Part shown: positions 18,371 through 27,398 of the stretch, piece by piece
How the letters are laid out: every line of letters begins with the position of its first letter
Numbering within the stretch: position 1 is the first letter of the stretch
Assembly: GCF_003990645.1 (NCBI RefSeq)
Contig: NZ_RYZK01000012.1
Location: 50,777 to 114,776, forward strand
Length of the DNA stretch: 64,000 bases
Direction: 5' to 3'
Origin: Shimia sediminis
GTDB taxonomy: Bacteria > Pseudomonadota > Alphaproteobacteria > Rhodobacterales > Rhodobacteraceae
The notes under the pieces: model-generated
The model's database searches: none
What the model was told of the DNA's origin: nothing
What the model saw: only the letters and a program-made list of their open reading frames with translations
Translations under genes and position numbers: made by a program

Positions 18371-19222
18371 TCACTGCGCCGCGATATGCGAAACAGTGCC
18401 CCGAAGTTGGGGGATTGCGGCAGTTTCAGAGGTCAGCGCCGTGATCACTTCGGCCACGACTTGCGCGGCGATCACGGCAGGCCGCTTATCGCGGCTACCG
18501 CCTGCCCCGATGGGGCAGATCAAGGGTGCGATGGACAGGCCATCACAGTGTTCTTTGCACCAGCTGTTGAATTTGGCGCGTTTGGTTTTTGAACCGATCA
18601 ACCCGACATAGGCCGCGTCATTGCGTTCAAGGGCCGCCGAAGCCAGCAGGAAATCCAGCCCATGGTCATGGGTCAGGACGATAAAGGCACTGCCAGCAGG
18701 GGCGTTCATCACGTCGATTTCAGGAATGGCGGATTGGCGCCGCTCCACGCCCGCGTGGCATTGTTCAAGTTCTTCGAGACGCTGATCGATCAGCACAGTG
18801 CGTACTGGCATGTGTTGCAACAGATCAGCCAGGGCCCGCCCCACATGGCCAGAACCCAGAATGTACACGGCAGGCCGGGCATCATCCGAACGTAGAGCCT
18901 CGCCATAGGCGTGTTCCTTGTCGGACCGGCTCATGCGGGTGATCGAAACTTCGACCCGGCCACCGCAGCATTGCCCGATCTCGGGACCAAGCGGGATATC
19001 GAGATGTTCCGACAGGTTGCCCAAGGCCAAGAGGTCTCGGGCGGCAGCAATCGCCATATGCTCAAGCTGACCGCCACCGATCGTGCCCCAAAGCGTGGAG
19101 TCGCGGACAAACATTTCAGTCCCGGTGGCACGGGGCGAGGACCCACGCACACGGGTCAGCCGCACGCAGGCAACCGCGCCGGGACCGTTCAGGAAATCAT
19201 TCAGTTTGTCCGCCTGGGTCAT
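18371..19222 (-). CDS. xdhC: Xanthine dehydrogenase accessory protein XdhC
   Basis: A 283-residue molybdenum-cofactor insertase/sulfurase partner that loads the sulfurated cofactor into XdhB. It has the XdhC N-terminal domain (VRLTRVRGSSPRATGTEMFV, GTIGGGQLEHMAI) and a Rossmann-like second domain with LGSGHVGRALADLL near residue 125 and FIVLTHDHGLDF near 205. It follows xdhB by 11 bases, the standard xdhA-B-C order. Its start follows GAGGATC. Confidence 0.92.
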   Translation of the reverse strand: MTQADKLNDFLNGPGAVACVRLTRVRGSSPRATGTEMFVRDSTLWGTIGGGQLEHMAIAAARDLLALGNLSEHLDIPLGPEIGQCCGGRVEVSITRMSRSDKEHAYGEALRSDDARPAVYILGSGHVGRALADLLQHMPVRTVLIDQRLEELEQCHAGVERRQSAIPEIDVMNAPAGSAFIVLTHDHGLDFLLASAALERNDAAYVGLIGSKTKRAKFNSWCKEHCDGLSIAPLICPIGAGGSRDKRPAVIAAQVVAEVITALTSETAAIPQLRGTVSHIAAQ

Positions 19223-19233
19223 TGCTCAGATCC

Positions 19234-21558
19234 TCACTGGCTGGCCTTGAGACGTTCCACCGCCATCAACACCCGCTCAGGGGTTGCGGGGGCATCAAGG
19301 CGCGGACATTCGCGGTAGTCTGCAACACTGGCCACGGCCATCGACAGCGCTTCGAACACCGAGATCCCCAGCATGAAGGGCGGTTCCCCCACCGCCTTGG
19401 AGCGTTTGATTGTCATTTCGCGGTTCTCCGACCAATCGGCCAGATTGGTGTTGAAGATGCGCGGGCGGTCACTGGCGAGCGGGATTTTGTAAGTCGAGGG
19501 CGCATGGGTGCGCAATGCGCCCTTGTCGTCCCACCAAAGCTCTTCGGTGGTGAGCCAGCCCATGCCTTGGATAAAGGCGCCTTCGACCTGACCCTTGTCG
19601 AGTATCGGGTTCAACGATTTGCCAACATCGTGCAGGATGTCGGTGCGCTCAACCCGATACTCGCCCGTGAGTGTATCGATTGCGACTTCTGAGCAAGAGG
19701 CGCCATAGGCGTAATAATAGAACGGGCGGCCCTTGCCGGCGGCGCGGTCCCAGTGAATCTTGGGGGTCTTGTAGAACCCAGCGGCAGAAAGGTGCACGCG
19801 GGCCATGTAGGCTTCTTTGATAAAGGCATCAAAGGCCACGCTCTCGTCACCGATCACAACCCTGTTGGGCGCAAAGCTGACGGCGTCTTCGGAAACTCCC
19901 CGGCTTTCGGCGGCAAAGGTAACCAGCCGTTCCTTGATCTGCTCGGCAGCATCAAGGGCTGCCATGCCGTTCAGGTCCGAGCCGGACGAGGCCGCCGTGG
20001 CCGACGTGTTGGGCACCTTTTCCGTGGTGGTTTTGGTGATCTTGATGCGATCAAAGTCGACCTGAAACGCCTCGGCGACAACCTGGGCCACCTTGGTATT
20101 CAGACCCTGGCCCATCTCGGTGCCGCCATGGTTCAGATGGATCGACCCGTCGTTATAGACATGGATCAGCGCACCGGCCTGATTGTACCAGGTGGCGGTA
20201 AAGGAAATGCCGAATTTAACAGGTGTCAGGGCGATGCCACGACGGATGATGCCGCCTTTGGCGTTCTCGTCCAGAATGGCCTTGCGACGGGCCTGATAGT
20301 CGGCGCTGTCTTCCAGCTCTTCGACGATGCGACCAATGACATTGTCCTCAACCTCCTGGTGATAGGGGGTCAGGGTGCGGCCATCACCCGCTTCGCCATA
20401 AAAGTTGGCCTTGCGCACCTCGAGAGGGTCCTTGCCCAGGGCATAGGCGATCTCTTCGATCATGCGTTCGGCGGCAATCACGCCTTGCGGGCCGCCAAAA
20501 CCGCGAAAGGCGGTGTTCGACACGGTGTTGGTTTTTTGTGGGCGCGAAGTGAGGCGCACGTTTGGATAGTAATAGGCGTTGTCGGCGTGAAACAGCGCGC
20601 GGTCGGTGACCGGGCCGGAGAGGTCCGAGGTCCAGCCGCAGCGGGCGGCAAACTGTCCCTCGACCGCCTGAATGCGGCCCTCATCGTCAAAGCCCAGATC
20701 ATAGTCGATCACGAAGTCATGGCGTTTGCCGGTGGCGGTCATATCCTGATCCCGGTCGGGGCGGATTTTCACTGCGCGGCCCAGCTTCTTGGCTCCCAGT
20801 GCGGCTACGGCGCAGAACAAGTTCATCTGGCTTTCCTTGCCACCAAACCCACCGCCCATGCGACGCACGTTCACGACCACTGCGTTCGAGGGCACGCCAA
20901 GCACATGCGCCACCATATGTTGCGCTTCGGAGGGGTGCTGGGTCGAGCAATGTACAATCACATCGTCGTCTTCACCGGGAATGGCAAAGGCGATGTGGCC
21001 TTCGAGGTACATGTGGTCCTGACCGCCGACAGTCATCTGGGCCTGAATGCGGTGGGCCACGCCGCCAAAGGCGCCATCAACGTCACCACGTTCCAGTTTC
21101 AAAGGGTCAGTGACCAAGGGCATTCCGGCCTCATGCGCTGACACGGGGTCCAGCGCGTGGGGCAGGATGTCGTAATCCATCTCTGCCAGCTCCGCGGCCC
21201 GGCGCGCGGCGTCGCGGGTCTCGGCGATCACGGCGAACAGTGGCTGGCCGTGGAATTCAACTTTTTCGGTGGGAAACACCGGTTCGTCGTGCTTGCCGGT
21301 CGGACTGACATCGTTGACGCCGGGGATGTCGTCAGCGGTCAATACGTCAACGACGCCAGGGGCAGAACGGACACGCGACAGGTCCATGCCCCTGATCTTG
21401 GCGTGGGCCACATTTGACGCACCAAGATAGGCATGCAGAGTACCCGCAGGTTCCGCGATATCGTCGGTGTATTCGGCGCGTCCCTGCACCTGTTTGATGG
21501 CGCTGTCGTGCTTCAGATCCTGATGAACCGCGCCCTGAACTGTTGTGTTATCTTTCAT
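19234..21558 (-). CDS. xdhB: Xanthine dehydrogenase, molybdopterin-binding subunit
   Basis: The 774-residue catalytic subunit that hydroxylates hypoxanthine and xanthine to urate. Visible marks: MGGGFGGKES near residue 232 (cofactor contact), NTAFRGFGGPQG near 350, GTEMGQGLNTKVAQV near 480, and the catalytic-glutamate segment AVGEPPFMLG near 728. Length is normal for bacterial XdhB. GAAGGAG precedes the ATG. It lies 12 bases after xdhA and forms the alpha2beta2 enzyme with it in the cytoplasm; urate then goes to PuuD. Confidence 0.94.
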   Translation of the reverse strand: MKDNTTVQGAVHQDLKHDSAIKQVQGRAEYTDDIAEPAGTLHAYLGASNVAHAKIRGMDLSRVRSAPGVVDVLTADDIPGVNDVSPTGKHDEPVFPTEKVEFHGQPLFAVIAETRDAARRAAELAEMDYDILPHALDPVSAHEAGMPLVTDPLKLERGDVDGAFGGVAHRIQAQMTVGGQDHMYLEGHIAFAIPGEDDDVIVHCSTQHPSEAQHMVAHVLGVPSNAVVVNVRRMGGGFGGKESQMNLFCAVAALGAKKLGRAVKIRPDRDQDMTATGKRHDFVIDYDLGFDDEGRIQAVEGQFAARCGWTSDLSGPVTDRALFHADNAYYYPNVRLTSRPQKTNTVSNTAFRGFGGPQGVIAAERMIEEIAYALGKDPLEVRKANFYGEAGDGRTLTPYHQEVEDNVIGRIVEELEDSADYQARRKAILDENAKGGIIRRGIALTPVKFGISFTATWYNQAGALIHVYNDGSIHLNHGGTEMGQGLNTKVAQVVAEAFQVDFDRIKITKTTTEKVPNTSATAASSGSDLNGMAALDAAEQIKERLVTFAAESRGVSEDAVSFAPNRVVIGDESVAFDAFIKEAYMARVHLSAAGFYKTPKIHWDRAAGKGRPFYYYAYGASCSEVAIDTLTGEYRVERTDILHDVGKSLNPILDKGQVEGAFIQGMGWLTTEELWWDDKGALRTHAPSTYKIPLASDRPRIFNTNLADWSENREMTIKRSKAVGEPPFMLGISVFEALSMAVASVADYRECPRLDAPATPERVLMAVERLKASQ

Positions 21559-21570
21559 AGCCGGGCTCCT

Positions 21571-23034
21571 TCAAGCGATCGCCAGACGCACGGGGGCGTC
21601 GGTGGTGGTGTCGTGTTCCAGATGGAACCGGCGGATGAGATTGGCGGCGACCAGAATGCGGTAATCCGCAGAGGCACGCCAATCGGTGAGCGGGGTAAAG
21701 TCCTGAGACAGAGCTTGTGCTGCGGCCTCAAAGGCCTGCGCCCCCCAGGGCTGGCCAATTAGTGCAGCCTCGGCATTTGCAGCGCGTTTCGGGGTGGCGG
21801 CCATGCCACCAAAGGCCAGCCGCGCAGCCGTGATCGTGCCGTCCACCTGCGTCACGCTGAAACCGGCCGCAACCGAAGAAATGTCTTCGTCGCGACGCTT
21901 GGAAATCTTATAGGCGGCGTCGATTTGTCCGGCAGTCGCGCGCGGGATGCGGATGCAGGCAACAAAGTCTCCGGCCTCGCGGTCCTGTTTGCCATAGTCG
22001 ATGAAAAAATCTTCAACGGGAAGCGTTCGTGTGCCACCGGACTTCTGCAACGTGACCTCTGCCCCCAGCGCGATCAGCACCGGAGGGGTATCTCCGATAG
22101 GCGAGCCATTGGCGACATTGCCGCCGATGGTGCCCATGTTGCGGACCTGCCAGCCGGCGATTCGATCCCAGTATTCCGACAGATGCGGAAAAGCATCGCG
22201 GATGGCCTCTTCGCTTTCGCTATAGGTGACGCCTGCGCCAATGGTCAGCGCGTCGTCGTCAAGCGTGATGGCCTTCAGCTCTTCCAGATGGTTGATGAAG
22301 ACAACCGGCGAAATCGGGCGCATGAACTTGGTCACCCAAAGGCCAACATCGGTCGCACCTGCAACGATGGTGGCTTTGGGGTGCGAGGCCAGAACCTCGG
22401 CGAGATCGGCAACCGAATGCGGTAGGATGGCGCGATCGTCTTCGGGCCCGGTTTCGACACGGCCCTCAGGCTGGAGAGCCGTAAGTCGCGCGGTGATGTC
22501 GGCGCGTTCCTGGGTCAGGTGGTCATTCACAGGGCTGCCGTATTCATTCACCGCCAGAGCGGCTTTCACAATCGGCTCATATCCGGTGCAGCGGCAAAGA
22601 TTGCCCTGAACGGCGGTTTCTACCTGTTGCGCGCTCGGCATCGGGGTCTGCATCCAGAGCGCGTACAGCGACATCACGAAACCGGGTGTGCAGAACCCGC
22701 ATTGGCTGCCGTGGTAGTCCACCATGGCTTGCTGCACCGGGTGCAACCGACCATTGGGACCCGAGAGATGCTCGATGGTGACGATGTGACAACCGTTCAA
22801 GGAGGCCAGAAAACGGATGCAGGCATTGACGGTTTCATAGTGCAGCGCGCCATTGCGCAGGCGTCCCACGAGCACGGTGCAGGCCCCACAGTCACCTTCG
22901 GCGCAGCCTTCTTTTGAGCCGGTCAGGCGCTGTTCGATGCGCAGATAGTCCAAAAGCGTCAGCGTCGCCTTGGGGTTGGCAACGGTTGTTTCTTTGCCAT
23001 TCAGCAGAAACCGGATTTCATCTTGATGTGCCAT
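21571..23034 (-). CDS. xdhA: Xanthine dehydrogenase, Fe-S and FAD subunit
   Basis: A 487-residue electron-transfer subunit. The N-terminal plant-type 2Fe-2S site is GCAEGDCGAC near residues 44-53; the second cluster uses CGFCTPGF and NLCRCTGYEP near 105-140; the FAD domain follows with IVAGATDVGLW near 235 and TIGGNVANGSPIGDTPP near 305. The start at 23034 follows AGGGAGG; an upstream in-frame ATG at 23067 adds eleven atypical residues. It is first in the leftward purine operon and divergent from a LysR gene, with an operator-like dyad between them. Confidence 0.94.
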   Translation of the reverse strand: MAHQDEIRFLLNGKETTVANPKATLTLLDYLRIEQRLTGSKEGCAEGDCGACTVLVGRLRNGALHYETVNACIRFLASLNGCHIVTIEHLSGPNGRLHPVQQAMVDYHGSQCGFCTPGFVMSLYALWMQTPMPSAQQVETAVQGNLCRCTGYEPIVKAALAVNEYGSPVNDHLTQERADITARLTALQPEGRVETGPEDDRAILPHSVADLAEVLASHPKATIVAGATDVGLWVTKFMRPISPVVFINHLEELKAITLDDDALTIGAGVTYSESEEAIRDAFPHLSEYWDRIAGWQVRNMGTIGGNVANGSPIGDTPPVLIALGAEVTLQKSGGTRTLPVEDFFIDYGKQDREAGDFVACIRIPRATAGQIDAAYKISKRRDEDISSVAAGFSVTQVDGTITAARLAFGGMAATPKRAANAEAALIGQPWGAQAFEAAAQALSQDFTPLTDWRASADYRILVAANLIRRFHLEHDTTTDAPVRLAIA

Positions 23035-23122
23035 TTGACCTCCCTGCGCGCCCGGAATCACGAGCATGCGATGAGTGTAACAGTTGTGAATACCATCAAA
23101 AATGATTGGCTTTACGAAATAC

Positions 23123-23141
23123 TTTCAACAAAACGTTGAAA
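23123..23141. promoter_or_regulatory. Candidate LysR operator between xdhA and its divergent regulator
   Basis: TTTCAACAAAACGTTGAAA is a perfect 7+7 dyad with a 5-base spacer. It lies in the 161-base divergent gap, 55 bases before the LysR start and about 90 before xdhA. The site is seen directly; its role is inferred from position. Confidence 0.6.
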
Positions 23142-23195
23142 AAGCTATTCTCTACCAGCGCACAAATTCATCAGTGAAAGCAGGGGACGCGAGTC

Positions 23196-24107
23196 ATGGC
23201 CTTTCTTGAAAGTGTCCGGGTGTTTTGCCGGGTGATCGAACTGGGCAGCATTACGTCAGGCGGGCGCGATCTGCGGCTGACCCCTGCCGTGGCCAGCAAG
23301 AGGATCAAAGAGCTGGAAAAGCATCTGGGCGTGCGGCTGTTCAACCGTACAACCCGGTCGCTGACACCGACAGAAGTTGGGCAGCAATTCTACCGTGAAG
23401 CCCTGCGCATTCTCGAGGCGGTTGGGGACGCGGAAAACGTTGTGGCCCAGTATTCCGACGCGCCTCGGGGGACGATCCGGGTGACTGCGCCCCTTGCTGC
23501 GGGGCGCCGGTTGATCGCGCCTTTGGTGCCGGAGTTTGTGGATCACAATCCAGATATCGAAGTTCGAATGCGCATGTCTGACAGGCCGGTGGATATCCTG
23601 GCGGATGGCATCGACGTCGCCTTTTTTGTCGGCAACCCGCGGGATTCCAGCCTCAAACTGCGCAAAATCTCAGACTGCGACCGGGTCTTGTGTGCCGCAC
23701 CCGAGTATCTGGAAAAACATGGCATACCGCGGGTGCCAAAAGACCTGATGATCGGGCACAACTGCCTGTTGCTGAGATACCCCAGATCGCCAGAGTATTT
23801 TTGGACGTTGCGCGGGGCGACAGGTTACCAGAAATACGAGGTCAGCGGGAAATACGACGCTGATGACAGTGATGTTCTGCTGAACTGGGCTCTGGACGGT
23901 CGGGGGATCACCAACAAGCCGGTTTTTGAAGTGGCCGAGCACCTGAGAACCGGAAAATTGGTTGAGGTCCTGCCAGACGCGCGCCCGATGCCGTCAATCT
24001 TTGGCTGTCTTTATCCGCACAAGAACCTGCAGGACCCCAAAGTGCGGCTGATGCTGGATTTTATCGCGGGGCGTGCCTTGCAATTGATGAAACAACTCTC
24101 GGCCTGA
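23196..24107 (+). CDS. LysR family regulator of the xanthine dehydrogenase operon
   Basis: A 303-residue LysR protein. The HTH region covers residues ~5-60 (CRVIELGSITSGGRDLRLTP, LEKHLGVRLFNRTTRSLTPTE), and the effector domain begins near 88. It is divergent from xdhA and a sister of the LysR protein encoded at 10400, so the two halves of the purine pathway seem to have duplicated, specialised regulators. The short spacing suggests autoregulation through the dyad at 23123-23141. Inducer identity (urate, xanthine or another) is unknown. Confidence 0.85.
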   Translation: MAFLESVRVFCRVIELGSITSGGRDLRLTPAVASKRIKELEKHLGVRLFNRTTRSLTPTEVGQQFYREALRILEAVGDAENVVAQYSDAPRGTIRVTAPLAAGRRLIAPLVPEFVDHNPDIEVRMRMSDRPVDILADGIDVAFFVGNPRDSSLKLRKISDCDRVLCAAPEYLEKHGIPRVPKDLMIGHNCLLLRYPRSPEYFWTLRGATGYQKYEVSGKYDADDSDVLLNWALDGRGITNKPVFEVAEHLRTGKLVEVLPDARPMPSIFGCLYPHKNLQDPKVRLMLDFIAGRALQLMKQLSA

Positions 24108-24134
24108 GGGTTCCCAGCCATCGGGCCTGATTGG

Positions 24135-24166
24135 AAAAACGCCCCGGGAATTCCCGAGGCGTTTTG
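24135..24166. terminator. Bidirectional intrinsic terminator
   Basis: AAAACGCC and GGCGTTTT flank a CGGGAATTCCCG core, giving an 8+4 bp stem bounded by A and T runs on both sides. It lies between the rightward LysR gene (stop 24107) and the leftward bhcD gene (stop 24191), so it can end both transcripts. Confidence 0.8.
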
Positions 24167-24190
24167 AAATGTGGAATGTTGCCGTGGCGT

Positions 24191-25156
24191 CTAGAAATCG
24201 ACTTCGATCGCGATGCCCTGTTCCACGGCCAGATCAACAACCGAGGCCGCGACGGCGAGGTCTTGCAAGCCGACGCCGGTGCCATCGAACAGCGTGATCT
24301 GATCGGCCGAGGTACGCCCCGGATGGGTGCCGTTGATCACCGCGCCCAGTTGGAACACGTCTTCCTCGCGGATCAGGCCCTCGCCAATGGCGTGCTGGGC
24401 TTCGCCGATGGTTACGGACTGCGCAACCTCGTCGGTGAAGACGGTTGCACGGGTCAAAAGCGCCGCCTCGACCTCTTGTTTGCCTTTGGTGTCGGTGCCC
24501 ATACAGGCGATATGGGTGCCTGCGGAAATGTGATCTGCCATGACCGACGGAGAGAACGCAGAGGTGATCGAGATCACGACATCCGCCTCGGTCAGGCCGG
24601 GCAGGTCGACGGCCTCGAACGGCAGGCCCGCCTCATTGGCGACCTTTTCGATATTGGGCAGCATTTCAGGGTGATAATTCCAGCCGATGACCTTTTCAAA
24701 GTCCCGCTGTTCGAGCGCGGCGCGCAGCTGGAAGGTGGCCTGATGGCCTGCGCCAACCATGCCCAGCACTTTTGCGTCATCGCGGGCCAGATGCTTGATC
24801 GAAACCGAGGATGCCGCGGCGGTGCGCAGGGCCGTCAACAGATTGCCGCCCACCATGGCCTTGGCTTTGCCCGTGTCGGGGTCAAACAGGAAAACCGTGG
24901 ACTGGTGGTTGATCAGGTCGCGTTTTTCCAGGTTGTTGGGCCAGTAGCCACCGGCCTTGAGCCCAAGCGTCAGGCCTGCGCGATCAAACCCGCCCTTAAA
25001 GCCATAGAGTGCGTCTTCATGGCCGATGGCTTCACGCACCACCGGGAAATTATAGGCGTCGCCTGCTGCCATGGCGGCAAAGACTTTTTCAACGGCATCA
25101 AAGGCCGCCTCGCGAGTCATCAACCCGGCGATCTTACTTTCTGGGACGATCAGCAT
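24191..25156 (-). CDS. bhcD: Iminosuccinate reductase of the beta-hydroxyaspartate cycle
   Basis: A 321-residue member of the ornithine cyclodeaminase/mu-crystallin family. In the bhc context it reduces iminosuccinate to L-aspartate with NAD(P)H, closing the cycle. It shows GLKAGGYWPNN near residue 65, the Rossmann segment LGMVGAGHQATFQLRA near 130, and STVFLFDPDTG. The ATG at 25156 follows TTGGAGAAC; a TTG twelve bases upstream is less likely. It is the last gene of bhcABCD. By sequence alone it would be called an ornithine cyclodeaminase; the four-gene order plus bhcR makes BhcD much more likely. Confidence 0.87.
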   Translation of the reverse strand: MLIVPESKIAGLMTREAAFDAVEKVFAAMAAGDAYNFPVVREAIGHEDALYGFKGGFDRAGLTLGLKAGGYWPNNLEKRDLINHQSTVFLFDPDTGKAKAMVGGNLLTALRTAAASSVSIKHLARDDAKVLGMVGAGHQATFQLRAALEQRDFEKVIGWNYHPEMLPNIEKVANEAGLPFEAVDLPGLTEADVVISITSAFSPSVMADHISAGTHIACMGTDTKGKQEVEAALLTRATVFTDEVAQSVTIGEAQHAIGEGLIREEDVFQLGAVINGTHPGRTSADQITLFDGTGVGLQDLAVAASVVDLAVEQGIAIEVDF

Positions 25157-25179
25157 GCTGTTCTCCAATTATTGTATTG

Positions 25180-25221
25180 CCCACCCGAGAGAGCGACGGG
25201 AGTGACGCTCTCTCAGGTGGG
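25180..25221 (-). other. Intercistronic hairpin between bhcC and bhcD
   Basis: CCCACC plus GAGAGAGCG (25180-25195) pairs with CGCTCTCTC plus GGTGGG (25206-25221), with one internal mismatch and a 10-base loop: a 15-bp stem. No T tract follows on the minus strand. Its inner stem repeats the GAGAGAGC stem of the hairpin at 4479-4530. It probably tunes expression between the two genes. Confidence 0.65.
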
Positions 25222-25233
25222 TAGTCGGGACAC

Positions 25234-26397
25234 TCAGTAGGCGCGGCCACGGGCCGAGACGGGCCAGACGGTTTCGACCTTGCCGTTGCGCACGCCGACG
25301 TACCAGTCGTGCACATTGGCTGTGGGATCGCAGTGACCTGGCACCAGTTTCAGCTTGTCATTGACCTTGAGCGCGCCCTTGGGATCCATAACGACGCCGT
25401 GTTCGTCCGAGCATTTGATGTATTCGACATCGTCGCGACCAAAGACCACCGGCAAGCCCGAGTCGACCGACTGCGCCTTGAGACCTGCGTCCACGATGGC
25501 TTTGTCGGCCTTGGCGTGGCTCATGACCGAGGTCAGGATGAAGAATGCGTTTTCCCATTCGCCCTGATCGATACGCTTGCCGTCCTTGTCGAGGATACGG
25601 CCATAGTCGGCGTCCATAAAGGCATAGGACCCACACTGGAGCTCGTTGTAGACACCCGAATTCGACTCGAAATAGTAGGACCCTGTGCCACCACCCGAGA
25701 CCAATTCGCATTCGATGCCTTCGGCTTTGAGGCCATCCACGGCGTCCTGAACCATGGCGATGGCCACATCCAGTTTTTCCTTGCGGTCGGCATAGCTGTC
25801 CATGTGCTGCATCGCGCCCTGATAGGCCTGAATGCCCGAGAACTTCAGATTGTCTGCCGCCTCAACGGCCTTGGCGATCTCGACCACCGCCGGGGTTGTG
25901 GTCACACCGCAACGGCCAGCGCCGCAGTCGATTTCGATAAAGACTTCCAGCTCGGTACCGTGTTTGACAGCCGCAGCCGACAGGTCGGCAACATTGTCCA
26001 CATCATCGACGCAGACGATGGTGCGGCTTCCGAGCTTGGGCAGGCGGGCCAGACGGTCGATCTTGGCCGGGTCACGCACCTGGTTAGACACCAGAACATC
26101 CTTGATGCCGCCGCGGGCAAAGACCTCGGCCTCTGACACCTTCTGGCAGCAAACGCCAACCGCACCGCCCAGGCTTTCCTGCAGTTTGGCCACATCAACC
26201 GATTTGTGCATCTTGCCGTGCACACGGTGGCGCATGCCGTGATCGCGGGCGTAGTCGCCCATTTTCTTGATGTTGCGCTCCAGCGCATCAAGATCCAGCA
26301 CAAGCGCCGGGGTCTGAATGTCGGCTTCGTCCATGCCCGGTTTGGCCGGGATGTCGTAACCCACTTCGAAGTCGTCAAAATAGCTCTGGTCTTTCAT
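25234..26397 (-). CDS. bhcC: Beta-hydroxyaspartate aldolase
   Basis: A 387-residue PLP enzyme of fold III (alanine racemase-like N-terminal barrel, D-threonine aldolase/DSD1-like C-terminal domain). In the cycle it condenses glycine with glyoxylate to (2R,3S)-beta-hydroxyaspartate. The PLP lysine lies in RVHGKMHKSVDV near residue 60; VFIEIDCGAGRCGV near 150 and GGGTGSYYFES near 240 contact the cofactor; the C-terminal region has the metal-site pair EHG and PGHCDPT. Length matches the Paracoccus enzyme as I remember it. It lies between bhcB and bhcD on one strand. Confidence 0.88.
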   Translation of the reverse strand: MKDQSYFDDFEVGYDIPAKPGMDEADIQTPALVLDLDALERNIKKMGDYARDHGMRHRVHGKMHKSVDVAKLQESLGGAVGVCCQKVSEAEVFARGGIKDVLVSNQVRDPAKIDRLARLPKLGSRTIVCVDDVDNVADLSAAAVKHGTELEVFIEIDCGAGRCGVTTTPAVVEIAKAVEAADNLKFSGIQAYQGAMQHMDSYADRKEKLDVAIAMVQDAVDGLKAEGIECELVSGGGTGSYYFESNSGVYNELQCGSYAFMDADYGRILDKDGKRIDQGEWENAFFILTSVMSHAKADKAIVDAGLKAQSVDSGLPVVFGRDDVEYIKCSDEHGVVMDPKGALKVNDKLKLVPGHCDPTANVHDWYVGVRNGKVETVWPVSARGRAY

Positions 26398-26430
26398 GAT
26401 CTTGGTCCTCAGTCTCAGAAGGTGTGGGGC

Positions 26431-27384
26431 TCAGGCGGTGAGCCAGGGCAGTTTGTCGAGATCGACGTTGCCACCCGTGACGATGATGCCGACACGCTTG
26501 CCTTTGAAGGCGTCGGGGTTTTTAAGAACGGTCGCGAGCGGCACCGCACTGGACGGTTCCATGACGATCCGCAGGTGCTTCCAGATCAGCTTCATCGCAT
26601 CGATGATCTCTTGCTCCGAGGCGGTGTAGATCTCACTCACGTGGTTGGACACAAAGTGCCAGGTCAGATCCTTGAGCGGCACCAAGAGTCCATCGGCGAT
26701 GGTCTTGGGGGCGTCATCGGCAATGATGTGGCCTGCCTTGAAGCTGCGATAGGCGTCGTCGGCCTGTTCCGGTTCAGCGGCAATCACTTGCGTTTCCGGT
26801 GCCAGCGTCGAGAGCGTCAGGCAGGTGCCCGAGATCATGCCGCCGCCACCGATGGGCGCGACCACCATGTCGAGGCCATCGGTCTGTTCCACAAACTCGC
26901 GCGAACAGGTGCCCTGACCGGCGATCACGCGCGGATCGTTGTAGGGATGCACAAAATCACCACCGGTTTGTGCCTGTACCTTGGCAAAGGTCTCTTCGCG
27001 CGACGAGGTCGAGGGCTCGCATTCGGTGATCTGGCCACCATAGCGGCGCACCGTGTCCTTTTTGGCCTGCGGTGCCGTGCGGGGCATGACCACATTGCAG
27101 GGAATACCCCGCTTCATGGCGGCGTAGCTGAGGCAAGAGGCGTGGTTGCCGGAGGAATGGGTGGCGACACCTTTGGCCGCCTGCGCGTCGTCCAGTCCAA
27201 ACACCGCATTGCAGGCCCCCCGCACCTTAAAGGCGCCGGGTTCCTGAAAGTTCTCGCATTTGAAGAACAACTGCGCGCCGGTCAGTTCGTTGAGGTAATC
27301 CGAGCTCCGCACCGGGGTGCGGCGGATATACGGCGCGATGCGCTCATGCGCGGTCAGCATGTCGTCGTAGGTGGGGATATACAT
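26431..27384 (-). CDS. bhcB: Beta-hydroxyaspartate dehydratase
   Basis: A PLP fold-II dehydratase of the serine/threonine dehydratase family, about 317 residues. It removes water from beta-hydroxyaspartate to give iminosuccinate. The PLP lysine is in PGAFKVRGACN near residue 50, SSGNHASCLSYAA follows near 75, and the phosphate-binding loop is APIGGGGMISGTC near 175. I chose the ATG at 27384 because AAGGA precedes it; the ATGs at 27402 and 27399 overlap the bhcA stop and could be used through coupling. Without its neighbours it would be named threonine dehydratase. Confidence 0.87.
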   Translation of the reverse strand: MYIPTYDDMLTAHERIAPYIRRTPVRSSDYLNELTGAQLFFKCENFQEPGAFKVRGACNAVFGLDDAQAAKGVATHSSGNHASCLSYAAMKRGIPCNVVMPRTAPQAKKDTVRRYGGQITECEPSTSSREETFAKVQAQTGGDFVHPYNDPRVIAGQGTCSREFVEQTDGLDMVVAPIGGGGMISGTCLTLSTLAPETQVIAAEPEQADDAYRSFKAGHIIADDAPKTIADGLLVPLKDLTWHFVSNHVSEIYTASEQEIIDAMKLIWKHLRIVMEPSSAVPLATVLKNPDAFKGKRVGIIVTGGNVDLDKLPWLTA

Positions 27385-27398
27385 GGTCGTATCCTTCA

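Noticed and set aside
19753-21141. 462-codon open frame on the plus strand opposite xdhB
   Set aside because: Antisense shadow of a conserved molybdoenzyme gene.
24191-25156. Ornithine cyclodeaminase making proline
   Set aside because: The family name alone suggests it, but the bhcA-B-C-D order with a divergent IclR gene points to iminosuccinate reductase.
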